64,000 nt of DNA from assembly GCA_964520905.1 (NCBI GenBank), contig CAZFQL010000004.1, forward strand, positions 124,001 through 188,000, in the 5' to 3' direction. Origin of the DNA: JAGVIE01 sp964520905. Lineage in GTDB: Bacteria > Bacteroidota > Ignavibacteria > UBA10030 > SZUA-254. The stretch's first letter is position 1. Each line of letters opens with the position of its first letter. The notes below the pieces were generated by a model, which ran no database searches, was not told the origin of the DNA, and saw only the letters and a list, made by a program, of their open reading frames with translations. Shown here piece by piece: positions 17,422 through 26,316 of the stretch. The translations under genes were made by a program, and so were the position numbers.

Positions 17422-18753
17422 TTATTCTTGATTTGTTTTTTCTAACCGAGTTTCGGTTTTATTTCTTTTATATGTTGCCGGCGCATGACACCCGGGAGAA
17501 CATTTTCCGCCGCCCGGTTCTTTTTCAAATTTTATCGGCAGCATCCACTGACCAAACGGAACAGCATCTCGGATGTGCCGGTCATGATTACTTGCATGCG
17601 TCTCGTGACATGCATGGCATGTACGTCCCTTAACCTTTTTGTTTACATGGAGATAATGAAGATTGCTATTTCCATCTCGGAAACCTGTCAAAGTGATGGT
17701 TGTCGGATCCTGCGCGAGTGTATTTTGATGGCAATTGAAACAAAGCCCGTATTTTTCAGGAGCATAAGGTGAATAAAATTCCGCAGGATATGTTTGAGTC
17801 AATAGCCGGAAATTTTGTGAGCCGTGCACTTCGTGGCATCCTGAACAATCGCGCTCCCGTATCGGTCCATGCCAGTTGATATTTTTATCGAACAATATTT
17901 TCATATCAGAAAGTTTTCCACCCTTATCCGATAATGATTTATCGTGGCACCGCAAACAAAGCGCCATAGGCTCATCCGTTAATTGTTTGATATGATCAGC
18001 TGTATGCGGCGAGTGGCATGCTAAACATTTTTTCTCACTGTCGAGAGCGATGTGCTTTACGGTAGATTTCGTTGCCGATGTCTGAATAGCGGCATGACAG
18101 GTATAACATTGGTCGGGTGTTTCGCTTGCAAGTAAAAACTTTGCGTCGGCGCTATGTGGATTATGACATTGTGCGCAATTTTCACCTGCCGGCTTATGAA
18201 TATTTTTTGCCGCCGCGAAAGTTTCCTGAAAATCTATATGACACTGAAAACATAAATCGTTGGTAGCTTTTAAAAGTAGTTTTGGTTTCTCGCTCATATG
18301 CGGTAGATGGCACGACAAGCATTCACCATCGGCGGCTGGACCGTGAGTGAACTTTTTAGTAGTTAAATTTTTGGGATGGCACGAAAAACAGAGGTCGCTT
18401 GTTGAAGATTTCTTTAACTGAAATTGCCTGTCCGATTGATGAGGATCATGACACTTTGTGCATTCTCCCTTTGCCACAGGCGAATGTACATTCCCTTTCC
18501 TTGCCATCGGTTCGTGACATTTATTGCATTGTTCTTCTACATTTTTAATAGGTTGAAATTTACGATCTTCCTTGGGAAGCAGTTGATGGCACGACACACA
18601 TTCACTTACAGCAACCGGACCATGGACAAACTTCGCTTTCCCCATTGTTGCGTGGCACTTGCCGCTCACGCATGATTCCTTTTCTTGCGCGCATATCGAA
18701 GATAGACTGCAAAGCAAGAATATGATAATGAATAATAATCCTGATCGTTTAAT
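17422..18753 (-). CDS. Large multiheme c cytochrome with doubled CXXCH domains (up to 15 hemes)
   Basis: Thirteen CXXCH motifs plus two CX3CH motifs (CVSGKCH near the N-terminus and CSPGCH near the C-terminus) in about 430 residues. They come in closely spaced pairs such as DLCFSCHPKN / GECLSCHLPH, typical of doubled-CXXCH cytochromes. No ATG gives a full signal peptide. An ATT at 18753 gives IKRSGLLFIIIFLLCSL, ending ICAQ, and has AGGA 8 nt upstream, so I place the start there; a TTG at 18717 is the conventional alternative. It is a likely periplasmic or outer-membrane electron wire, in the operon of barrel and NHL genes. Confidence 0.8.
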   Translation of the reverse strand: MKRSGLLFIIIFLLCSLSSICAQEKESCVSGKCHATMGKAKFVHGPVAVSECVSCHQLLPKEDRKFQPIKNVEEQCNKCHEPMARKGNVHSPVAKGECTKCHDPHQSDRQFQLKKSSTSDLCFSCHPKNLTTKKFTHGPAADGECLSCHLPHMSEKPKLLLKATNDLCFQCHIDFQETFAAAKNIHKPAGENCAQCHNPHSADAKFLLASETPDQCYTCHAAIQTSATKSTVKHIALDSEKKCLACHSPHTADHIKQLTDEPMALCLRCHDKSLSDKGGKLSDMKILFDKNINWHGPIRERDCSGCHEVHGSQNFRLLTQTYPAEFYSPYAPEKYGLCFNCHQNTLAQDPTTITLTGFRDGNSNLHYLHVNKKVKGRTCHACHETHASNHDRHIRDAVPFGQWMLPIKFEKEPGGGKCSPGCHAPATYKRNKTETRLEKTNQE

Positions 18754-18794
18754 ATGGCTTCCTATATACGATAAATAAAATTTGATTACTGGTA

Positions 18795-20678
18795 TTAAGG
18801 TTCAAATGTTCCGGATTCAGTTCCATGGCAGCCACTTGGGAAAGTGCAATTGCTTCTACTGTAGTTGTTGGGACCGGATGCTTTTCGAAATCCACTTATA
18901 ACCAATTTTTCATATTGGCCCGTACCGTTGTAATTATATGGTGATATATCTGTTCTATACCCGATTAGACGCGAACGTTTTGATCCGTGCGGTACCGTCA
19001 CATGACATGCAACGCACTTGACCCCGACACCTTGATGTTGGTTTCTGGAATGGACATTGTTTCTCCATGTACCCCCCGAGTATATCGGGTGACAATTTAC
19101 ACAAAAAAGATTTGTAGACCAATTATTGCGGTTATTTCTTATATCGTCAAGAGACCAAAGAGTACCGGTAGCATTCAGGGGCCAGTATTTCGCATTACCG
19201 GTGAGCATGAATTTATAGGCTGAGCCGTGTGGTCCTTGAGGCACTGTTGTTGACGTCGGTTGGTCGTTCCCGTGACAATCAGAGCAATACATCGTTTGCG
19301 TTCCAGCTCCACTCCAGGTTGTCGACATTTGAGCTGTCGCAAGAGCTCTCGGAGTGGTTGCGCCTGTTTGATTATTGAGTGAGACACTCACCGGATGTAC
19401 AGATTTGTTTGCAATATTATATTCCATCGCCTGATCCGTAAGATTGATGCCGGAAGGACCAAGTATCATTGTAACGCCGGTTACTGCCACGCCAAGCCCA
19501 TAATATGAATGACATTTGAAACAAATTTGATTTTCCTGTATAACCGGATTTGTTACGGTAAATATTGTTGGCTGGGTCCAAATTGTTGCAGTGCCAGGCG
19601 TAACACCCCATACCCCGGTAAGTACATTGGACACAACATTCGATCTGGTTGTATGTAACCCCTTTTTTGCCTGATGTGGATTATGGCAATCGTAACACTC
19701 CGAATGGCGATTAGGAATATTCAAACTTGAAGAATTATCGGGATTTTTATGTATGCCGCTGATAGTGTTTGTCGGATGTTTGTAGGTTTTATTTGCTTGT
19801 GTTTGAATATTTTTTGTATTCACGCCGGTGGATGTTGTACCGTGACAGCCTGTTTGATAACATGTGTTCTCTTCAGGTAATTTAAGCAGATACGGAACGC
19901 CCTGTCCGTTATGTGATTGATGACAGTTTCGGCATGACCACTCTCCAATGGTTGTTGTAGCTGATCCTGTTGGTGTATAACTTTGTGTTGAAGTTTTGTG
20001 AACCGACGCCGCCCAGTTAGTTTTATTATGACAAAATGTGCAAAGCGCGGCGTTTGTGTTAGATACCTGCAAAAACTTTCCATTAGTATTATTGTGAGGT
20101 TCATGGCATGTGGGACATTCTACCTTTCCTTCCGAAGTATTGGGACTTAATTTCACCGCAGATGCCCAGGGCCAAGAACGAGAAACAAGTTCGGCATCTT
20201 TTGTGGGATCATAACCAAATCCAACCGGATGATCATTCATAAATGCTGTTCCTAAATTGGATGCAGAACCGGCGGGGATCGTCGTGACACCGCCCGATAA
20301 CGCTATTGTTCCGATGGAACCGGATGTCGTTGTATTGTAAACAGCTCCAATCGCAATTGTTCCATCATGGCAAGCAAGGCATAATTTAGATTTCTCATTC
20401 GGCTGACTTCCAGATGGATAACTTTTTGATGTTAGATAATCGCTATTGTAAAGCGAATAGTTTGCGGTGGTCGCCTGGTGATTCCAGAGTTGAACAGTAG
20501 CCTGTTTACTGTGGGGCGTATGGCAGAAAATACAGACCTGAGTCTCACCCGACGCTTTAATCGTTCCGGGTCCCGTTGTGCTCAGGTTATGTTTTGTGTT
20601 CACTATACTTTGTGACCACACTGAAACCTGAAGAAGAATACTAAGGGTTATAAATATGATATAATTCAATGGATGCAT
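18795..20678 (-). CDS. Multiheme c cytochrome, about 10-12 hemes
   Basis: A signal peptide (1-22) is followed by ten canonical CXXCH sites (CIFCHTPHS, CLACHDG, CPTCHEPH, CTFCH, CRNCHQSH, CYDCHNPH, CFKCH, CSDCH, CVNCH, CVACH). Two expanded motifs, CYQTGCH (CX4CH) and CTFPSGCH (CX5CH), may or may not carry heme. The N-terminal half, with VCIFCHTPHS then CLACHDGTIA then CPTCHEPHN, is the same arrangement as the smaller tetraheme proteins at 21732 and 25503, so this is an enlarged paralogue. It starts 2 nt after the upstream NHL gene. Probable periplasmic or surface electron carrier. Confidence 0.8.
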   Translation of the reverse strand: MHPLNYIIFITLSILLQVSVWSQSIVNTKHNLSTTGPGTIKASGETQVCIFCHTPHSKQATVQLWNHQATTANYSLYNSDYLTSKSYPSGSQPNEKSKLCLACHDGTIAIGAVYNTTTSGSIGTIALSGGVTTIPAGSASNLGTAFMNDHPVGFGYDPTKDAELVSRSWPWASAVKLSPNTSEGKVECPTCHEPHNNTNGKFLQVSNTNAALCTFCHNKTNWAASVHKTSTQSYTPTGSATTTIGEWSCRNCHQSHNGQGVPYLLKLPEENTCYQTGCHGTTSTGVNTKNIQTQANKTYKHPTNTISGIHKNPDNSSSLNIPNRHSECYDCHNPHQAKKGLHTTRSNVVSNVLTGVWGVTPGTATIWTQPTIFTVTNPVIQENQICFKCHSYYGLGVAVTGVTMILGPSGINLTDQAMEYNIANKSVHPVSVSLNNQTGATTPRALATAQMSTTWSGAGTQTMYCSDCHGNDQPTSTTVPQGPHGSAYKFMLTGNAKYWPLNATGTLWSLDDIRNNRNNWSTNLFCVNCHPIYSGGTWRNNVHSRNQHQGVGVKCVACHVTVPHGSKRSRLIGYRTDISPYNYNGTGQYEKLVISGFRKASGPNNYSRSNCTFPSGCHGTESGTFEP

Positions 20679-20680
20679 TG

Positions 20681-21667
20681 CTATCTCAGATATTTAAATA
20701 TTTGAATCCGCTTGTTGAGAGAATCGACGATATAAATATTATCGTTGCCGTCAATAGCAATACCGCTGGGGCTTAGAAATTCGCCATCGGAGATTCCTTT
20801 TGACCCGACAACCAACAACAGTTTTCCAGCGCTATCGAAGATTTGGAAGTTATCCAGCAAAGCATCAGTGACGTATAGATGTCCCTCTGAATCCAGAGCT
20901 ATTGATTTAGGGTTTGCAAAATATCCCGCAGTATTTCCGATTTGCCCGAAGGAAGAAACATATTTTCCTTCTTGGGTGAACTGTTGAATCCGGAAATTCA
21001 TCCCATCAACAACGTACAATGAATCGTTTGCCGTTAACTGTACCGGGAAATTGAATTCACCATGATCGCCGCCCCTTCGTCCAAATTCGAATAAGAAGTG
21101 ACCATCTAAATTAAATACCAATATTTTATTCTTTCCCGCATCAGTAACGTACAGTTTATTATTGATAATGCGAATGCCAGTTGGCCTGACAAGACTATCT
21201 TTAATAGAAAAAAGCGGGGTCCGATCAGCATTCAACACAATTATTTCCCGCCGCTCCGAATCAGATATATACAAATTACCGTTTGCAGCAAATGCAAGAG
21301 CGACCGGAGAGATGAATATCCCGAATTTCGTTTCACCGATGAAGCTGTATTCTTTTTCTTTAAGATCAAGAATGTGAATACCCTTGATGCCGGGATCGGC
21401 AATATACAGTTGACCATCTTTTGATATTGCGATACCAACAGGCTGGGTCAGCCATTGTGAAACCGTAGTTCCGCCGAATAAAAAATTAAAAACTTTCGAG
21501 AAAAAGCCAGGCTCGCTGGAAACGTCTTTCAATGCGGAAATTGTCTGAAGATGTTTTATCCGCGCCTTCTCGGGAGGCGGGGGCCAGACAAGAGTCTGGC
21601 TTTCAGCCCGGCAAATAAATAAATGAAAGCCAAAGGCAAAAATTAATATATGTATGAATAATCTCAT
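20681..21667 (-). CDS. NHL-repeat six-bladed beta-propeller protein
   Basis: After a signal peptide (MRLFIHILIFAFGFHLF) comes the signature LVWPPPPEKARI, then a propeller of NHL repeats (QPVGIAISKDGQLYIADPG, SPVALAFAANGNLYISDSE, NPKSIALDSEGHLYVTD, SPSGIAIDGNDNIYIVDS). The frame extends to 21865, but the extra 66 residues overlap the cytochrome upstream and are implausible. The other two NHL proteins (22461, 26317) share the WPxPPxxxR entry motif and an ending like LNKRIQIFKYL. NHL propellers often bind partners at the cell surface; here they accompany each cytochrome module. No clear lipobox, unlike its paralogues. Confidence 0.8.
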   Translation of the reverse strand: MRLFIHILIFAFGFHLFICRAESQTLVWPPPPEKARIKHLQTISALKDVSSEPGFFSKVFNFLFGGTTVSQWLTQPVGIAISKDGQLYIADPGIKGIHILDLKEKEYSFIGETKFGIFISPVALAFAANGNLYISDSERREIIVLNADRTPLFSIKDSLVRPTGIRIINNKLYVTDAGKNKILVFNLDGHFLFEFGRRGGDHGEFNFPVQLTANDSLYVVDGMNFRIQQFTQEGKYVSSFGQIGNTAGYFANPKSIALDSEGHLYVTDALLDNFQIFDSAGKLLLVVGSKGISDGEFLSPSGIAIDGNDNIYIVDSLNKRIQIFKYLR

Positions 21668-21731
21668 ATGATCGGATACAATGAAAGCAATTTTCTCTTT
21701 AGAATCAAAGAGACGTTTTCCATGCATACCA

Positions 21732-22409
21732 CTATTTAATATGACAAGTAAAACAAAGCGCGCTGGCGTCGTTCGATGCCCGTAAAAAAGTTGGAACGCC
21801 GCTAACACCGTGAGGATCATGACATGTTCCACATTCCAAAGTTGCAGTTGCGGCTGTAGTACCATAAAGCGTTAATGAAGTTCCGGCATTTGAAACGGCT
21901 ACCTTGTTTCCTGTAACGGTTGCCGCGCGAAGATCGGGATCGGTTGCCTGGCTTGTATTATACACAAAGCTTATCGGATGATCGTTCGTCAGGTTCATCC
22001 CCAGCCCGGTAAATCCCGTCGTGTCAATCATGCCCGTTCCGGAAAAAACCGGTTGTATACCGCCGCTTGAACCGGGGTTGTTGACTACGCTTGCCAGCGC
22101 TACAGTGCCGTCATGACAACTCAGGCAGTTCTTTGAAACACCGCCCGGTTGGGGAATCGCTTGTTCCATGGTCGGGCTTGAATAAACCTGATAAGTTGCA
22201 TTGGAGTAGGTTCTATTCCACAAGAGACTTGTGTTGCCTGATGAGTGAGGCGTATGGCAGAACACGCAGACTTCAGTATAACTGCTCGAAGTAGTTTTTG
22301 TTGTTGCGGTTGAAGTGAACGACAAGTCGTGCTTACTATTCCTAATTTGTGCAGAACCTGATACCACAACAATCATTAGAATAGCAACGATGTTTAGAAT
22401 GAGTTTCAT
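21732..22409 (-). CDS. Tetraheme c-type cytochrome
   Basis: A signal peptide (1-20, ending GSAQ) is followed by four CXXCH sites, VCVFCHTPHS, NCLSCHDG, ECGTCHDPHG and LCFTCHIK, the last at the C-terminus. The first His after CHTPHS and the CHDG/CHDPHG patterns are identical in placement to the proteins at 25503 and the N-terminus of 18795. It belongs to the third copy of the cytochrome-NHL module, here without a barrel between. Probably exported and associated with the outer membrane. Confidence 0.85.
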   Translation of the reverse strand: MKLILNIVAILMIVVVSGSAQIRNSKHDLSFTSTATTKTTSSSYTEVCVFCHTPHSSGNTSLLWNRTYSNATYQVYSSPTMEQAIPQPGGVSKNCLSCHDGTVALASVVNNPGSSGGIQPVFSGTGMIDTTGFTGLGMNLTNDHPISFVYNTSQATDPDLRAATVTGNKVAVSNAGTSLTLYGTTAATATLECGTCHDPHGVSGVPTFLRASNDASALCFTCHIK

Positions 22410-22460
22410 TTATTATTCCTTCTATTGTGTTGAGATTGTATAAATTATCGTTTAATATTG

Positions 22461-23471
22461 TTATTCATTGCCGATGAACTGGAATACTTGAACCCGCGAA
22501 TTAAGCTGATCGACAATATAGATAAAATTATTTTTATCGATGCATATACCCGCCGGTAATTGGAACCCCGCTATACCACTGCCGGCTTGACCGACAAACA
22601 TTAAGGGCTGGCCATTTTCATTGAAGATTTGGAAATTATCGAATGCTGCATCGACTACATAGATATGACCAAATGAGTCGATTGCGATTCCCTTGGGACG
22701 AGAAAAGTGTCCCGCAGCATTGCCAAGTTCCCCAAATTTCGTTATGAACTTACCATCGATGCCAAAAATTTGAACACGCCCATTAATTGTATCTACGACA
22801 TAAACTCTGTTCCCTGCAATAGCGATATTGGTCGGAAAGTTAAATTCACCGTCTCCGCCGCCGCGCTTTCCGAAAGAGAAAAGAAATTTGCCGTCTTCTG
22901 TATAAACGCGCACGAGATGGTTATTTGTATCCACGACGTAAAGTTTTTGAGATGCTGAATCGAAAGCAATACCAGTGGGGGAAGCGAATTCGTTTTCTTC
23001 ACCGATTCCATAAAGAAGAGTTCCATCTTGGTCGAAAGCCAAGACGCGTTTTAATTTTGAATCTGCGACAAATATCTTACGCGATGGCGTTACTGCAATT
23101 CCAATCGGAGTATTGAGTTTCCCTGTTCCTTGATCTCCTATGCTGCGGAATTTCTTTTTTTCTGTATCGAAGATAAGGATTTTTCTCAGGCTGGTATCGG
23201 TAACGTAAATACTTCCCAATGCATCGACAGCCACGGCGTAGGGACGCTCAAAGGCGGAGCCGGCAGTTTCACCGGCAAGCACGCTCAATAATTTATCTAC
23301 ACCTGTCTTTTCAAAATAATCTTTTCCGTGAATAATACCCACAAATTTTATTCGTGGCTTCTCGGGAGGAGAGGGCCAGAAATAATCCGTGACTGTTTCT
23401 TGTGTTGTACCGCAACCACAAAGAAACAGAGATATAATTATTAAGGATACTATGACGAACGATCTAATCAC
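22461..23471 (-). CDS. NHL-repeat lipoprotein
   Basis: The lipoprotein signal peptide has its lipobox in LFLCGCG (about residues 15-21). WPSPPEKPRIKFVGI and an NHL propeller follow (RPYAVAVDALGSIYVTDTS, TPIGIAVTPSRKIFVAD, SPTGIAFDSASQKLYVVD, RPKGIAIDSFGHIYVVD, LPAGICIDKNNFIYIVD). It should be anchored in the outer membrane. It is 52 nt upstream of the tetraheme cytochrome at 21732 and is separated by 290 nt, with a hairpin, from the barrel gene at 23761. It closes the second module. Function likely scaffolding or binding; not enzymatic as far as can be seen. Confidence 0.85.
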   Translation of the reverse strand: MIRSFVIVSLIIISLFLCGCGTTQETVTDYFWPSPPEKPRIKFVGIIHGKDYFEKTGVDKLLSVLAGETAGSAFERPYAVAVDALGSIYVTDTSLRKILIFDTEKKKFRSIGDQGTGKLNTPIGIAVTPSRKIFVADSKLKRVLAFDQDGTLLYGIGEENEFASPTGIAFDSASQKLYVVDTNNHLVRVYTEDGKFLFSFGKRGGGDGEFNFPTNIAIAGNRVYVVDTINGRVQIFGIDGKFITKFGELGNAAGHFSRPKGIAIDSFGHIYVVDAAFDNFQIFNENGQPLMFVGQAGSGIAGFQLPAGICIDKNNFIYIVDQLNSRVQVFQFIGNE

Positions 23472-23587
23472 CCGGATATTCTTTTTTTGTGCTTTAAAAA
23501 TAGTTATTTTTATTTGAATAGTTGTTTACCTGCGTCACACTATTGATTTATTTTAATCGATCCGCATTTTCTTCTTAAATTAACAAA

Positions 23588-23632
23588 TTGGACTGGAGCG
23601 CCCACCCCATCAAGATGGGGTGAACAACTCCA
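23588..23632. terminator. Long hairpin between the barrel and NHL genes
   Basis: CACCCCAT (23603-23610), loop CAAG, ATGGGGTG (23615-23622) form a perfect 8-bp stem. The flanks GGACTGGAG and CTCCAATCC can extend it with an internal loop. It lies in a 289-base gap with no convincing gene (the 67-codon minus frame spanning it has no recognisable sequence). It is a probable partial terminator or processing site inside the operon, since no T-run follows directly. Confidence 0.45.
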
Positions 23633-23760
23633 ATCCGTTTCCTCTGGCAAGGGGGATTGCTGAGAGGAAGAATCTGATACCAGATTTATTTTTTCATTGT
23701 CTGTTATTTCCTGAGAAATAACCAGTTCACGAAGATATCTCACCTAATTCAGGCTCCTTA

Positions 23761-25434
23761 TCATAATCCGATGTTAATAGGTCGTGTAACGATAAACCAC
23801 AAATCGTGCCGGACATCGATAAATCGGAATTCCTGGAGCCGCACTTGAAAAAATAATGAGCGCCATTGATAAGAAAGCTCAACCGTGTGCTCAAAGTTCG
23901 GTCTTTGATAATAAATATCGTACATCCGGTTGAAACGATAATTCATTGCAAGTCCGTCCAAAAAGAAATGATTACTGCTGAACATTCCATTTACACCGTA
24001 AGAATAGCCGTTGATATCGTTCCACATCCAATTGAAGGTAGTTCCTAGCAAGATCGTGAAGGGAATATGATAATAGAAAGAAGCGCTCATCAGCTCGTTG
24101 AATGTTAATGTTTGGCGGCTGTACCGGTATTCGAGCGTTCGGAAGCGGCGCTCGTTACGGAAATCGATGCCTGTCTGGGTAGTGATGCCGTACGGTAACA
24201 TGCCGGTAATATTGGCATTGACAAAATTATTTATTTCGTCCCGCGGTGTATATCGGGAAACTCTGGTAAACGTGATTCCTTGATTTCCGATAAGTTGAAA
24301 AGTTGAGATCGCCGTTTGTAATGAATTATTTATTCCTATTGTAGCCGAATTCTGTTCTACGTTTGACCGCTGTTGACCATATCCGAAGTTTAGGTCGTTG
24401 GTTATAGTGAATTTACCGATCGGTCTTGTGTGCTGGACAGATGCCGATGTATTCCAAATGTTCGTGAACGTCTTATTGCTGATCGAATCGGATAAAAACA
24501 CGTCGTTGCCGTATTGATTTTGAAAATTACACGAGTATTGGAAATTTTCATTTTGGCGGTATTGTACAACCTGCCCGGCTCCGATGATCGTAGACGACAT
24601 CATAGAAGACGATGTATTCCTTCCCTGAAGCGTAGTGCTTAGACGAAATTTTTCACCAGCCGACCCGTTGTAGATACCGTTCCCGCTCAGATAGGAGACG
24701 GATGAGTAGTTTGAATATTCGGTATTAATATCGACACGGTGCAGGGTTGAAAATTCTTTACTGCCGTTGAACTGAAACCGCGAATAACTGAATCGTCTGC
24801 CTGAAATATTATCTATGTTCTCATTTATCATTCCGGTCATGTTATAAATTCCATCCTGCGTAGCCTGCGATAGGTTGATCGAGAATTCGTTTTGACGCTG
24901 ATTTATATTCTGCGTTGCAAGATCGGAATAATTGTGAGTCCGGGAGAAATATAATATGGTTGTCGGTAAAAACTTAATATTCGACATTGAAAGCGTCAGC
25001 CGCTGTTCCTGCTGTCTGAGATTTGATAACCCCTCGGATGTCAATCGCCTGCCGGATGATGATTCAACTGCTAAATCACGGGCATTGAAAGAAACACGAA
25101 CATTTGAATTTTGAAGCGCATCGATTCCTAAATTATAATAATTAAACAGCGATTGTTTATATGATGTAGAAAAACCGCCGGCGGTAACTGTATTATAATA
25201 GAGGTTAAGCGTGGACTGAAGATTAAACGATAGTATAGATGGAGCGTAAAGAAAACCGGTCGTACCAAGCGTTATTTGTGGATTTTTTCGAAGAAGCTTG
25301 GAGTAAGACGCTGCGGTCCTTGAATCCTGAAACTGATGTTGATAACGGATTTCTCCATTAATAGATGAAATCTGGCTCAACAACGGAACACCCATTATGA
25401 GCAGTAAAAACGATATGTTGATTACTCGCTTCAA
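23761..25434 (-). CDS. Outer-membrane beta-barrel protein (putative porin of an electron conduit)
   Basis: A signal peptide (after the TTG at 25434: LKRVINISFLLLIMGVPL) is followed by about 530 residues rich in alternating Tyr/Phe/Ser/Asn/Gln strands (YSRFQFNGSKEF, FRLSTTLQGRNTSS) with short turns. It ends with a strand having aromatic and hydrophobic terminal residues. This is barrel composition, with room for about 20 or more strands, comparable in size to MtrB/PioB-type porins, although I see no CXXC or other family mark. It lies between a tetraheme cytochrome (25503) and an NHL lipoprotein (22461). The start is placed after an intercistronic hairpin and has AGGGG close before it. Conduit role inferred. 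Confidence 0.65.
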   Translation of the reverse strand: MKRVINISFLLLIMGVPLLSQISSINGEIRYQHQFQDSRTAASYSKLLRKNPQITLGTTGFLYAPSILSFNLQSTLNLYYNTVTAGGFSTSYKQSLFNYYNLGIDALQNSNVRVSFNARDLAVESSSGRRLTSEGLSNLRQQEQRLTLSMSNIKFLPTTILYFSRTHNYSDLATQNINQRQNEFSINLSQATQDGIYNMTGMINENIDNISGRRFSYSRFQFNGSKEFSTLHRVDINTEYSNYSSVSYLSGNGIYNGSAGEKFRLSTTLQGRNTSSSMMSSTIIGAGQVVQYRQNENFQYSCNFQNQYGNDVFLSDSISNKTFTNIWNTSASVQHTRPIGKFTITNDLNFGYGQQRSNVEQNSATIGINNSLQTAISTFQLIGNQGITFTRVSRYTPRDEINNFVNANITGMLPYGITTQTGIDFRNERRFRTLEYRYSRQTLTFNELMSASFYYHIPFTILLGTTFNWMWNDINGYSYGVNGMFSSNHFFLDGLAMNYRFNRMYDIYYQRPNFEHTVELSYQWRSLFFQVRLQEFRFIDVRHDLWFIVTRPINIGL

Positions 25435-25456
25435 TTCCCCTTGCCAATTATATTGA

Positions 25457-25487
25457 ATGCGGTGCACAAAATCTAAGTGCACCGCAT
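25457..25487 (-). promoter_or_regulatory. Intercistronic 11-bp perfect hairpin
   Basis: ATGCGGTGCAC (25457-25467) and its exact complement (25477-25487) enclose a 9-nt loop between the tetraheme cytochrome stop (25503) and the barrel start (25434). No T-run follows on the minus strand, so it looks like an mRNA stabiliser or processing signal that sets cytochrome:porin stoichiometry. Confidence 0.5.
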
Positions 25488-25502
25488 TTGTAAACATTTA
25501 TA

Positions 25503-26225
25503 TTACTTGTTATGACATGAAATACACAGCGTACTATTATCCGTTGTAATCTCGATAAATTTGTGTGAACTTGGTGTAGCACCACTCATATCTGTAGCAT
25601 GATGTGGCTCGTGACAGCTTGCGCACTGCATTCTTGTATCGAACAAACGTGGAGCATCGTAGCCATTAAGTGCACGCGGTGTGGCGTAAATGCCAGCATC
25701 GGCTGTAGCGTTGGCATATACGAAATTTACCGGATGTGTGTGTGATAAATTACCACCGGTAATACCACTGTTATATTTTACTCCATTATGAAGGTTCGAA
25801 GCGTCTCTAACTGTACTGTCCTGGATACCAGTCCAACTATTGGTGCCGCCGTATGGACGTTTTACATATGCGGTCGAAGTGAATAAAGCACTTCCATCAT
25901 GACAGCTCATACACATTGCGCTGACATTGTCCTGTGTTCCAATTACATCAGCTGTAGCTGCATTCATTGTTGTACTTGTATAGCGACCATAGTTTGTGGT
26001 CTTTATAATTGAACGTGACCAGAGCGGTGTGGGAACGCCGGTTGCCGGTACGTGTGGTGTATGGCAATATCCGCAAAGCGCTTCTGATGCGCCTTTGATT
26101 CCGAAGCCAAGTGTCTTCGAATATCGGAAATCATGCTTGCCATTTGCCATTGCTGGCAGGGTCTGTGCTGCTGCGAACGAACCGATCACCAGCAGTAAGA
26201 TTGCCACGAAAAATAGCTGTTTCAT
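25503..26225 (-). CDS. Tetraheme c-type cytochrome
   Basis: A signal peptide (1-20, ending AAAQ) is followed by four CXXCH sites, LCGYCHTPHV, MCMSCHDGS, QCASCHEPHH and LCISCHNK, the last at the C-terminus. The layout matches the paralogue at 21732. A strong ribosome site AAGGAG stands before the ATG. It heads the second cytochrome-barrel-NHL module and is probably the periplasmic or barrel-embedded heme chain for the porin at 23761. Confidence 0.85.
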   Translation of the reverse strand: MKQLFFVAILLLVIGSFAAAQTLPAMANGKHDFRYSKTLGFGIKGASEALCGYCHTPHVPATGVPTPLWSRSIIKTTNYGRYTSTTMNAATADVIGTQDNVSAMCMSCHDGSALFTSTAYVKRPYGGTNSWTGIQDSTVRDASNLHNGVKYNSGITGGNLSHTHPVNFVYANATADAGIYATPRALNGYDAPRLFDTRMQCASCHEPHHATDMSGATPSSHKFIEITTDNSTLCISCHNK

Positions 26226-26316
26226 ATTGTAACTCCTTATTATTATTTTTGTGAATTAGGTCTGCCTCTGGTTTAATAAAATCCTTATCCTCGTGAGGCA
26301 ACATGAGGAAGTGGAA

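Noticed and set aside
23540..23743. 67-codon minus-strand frame between barrel and NHL genes
   Set aside because: It spans a long hairpin and shows no protein-like features; treated as intergenic.
26226..26316. TGCCTC/GAGGCA inverted repeat between NHL and tetraheme genes
   Set aside because: Only 6 bp with a loop of about 25 nt; weak by eye and likely chance.
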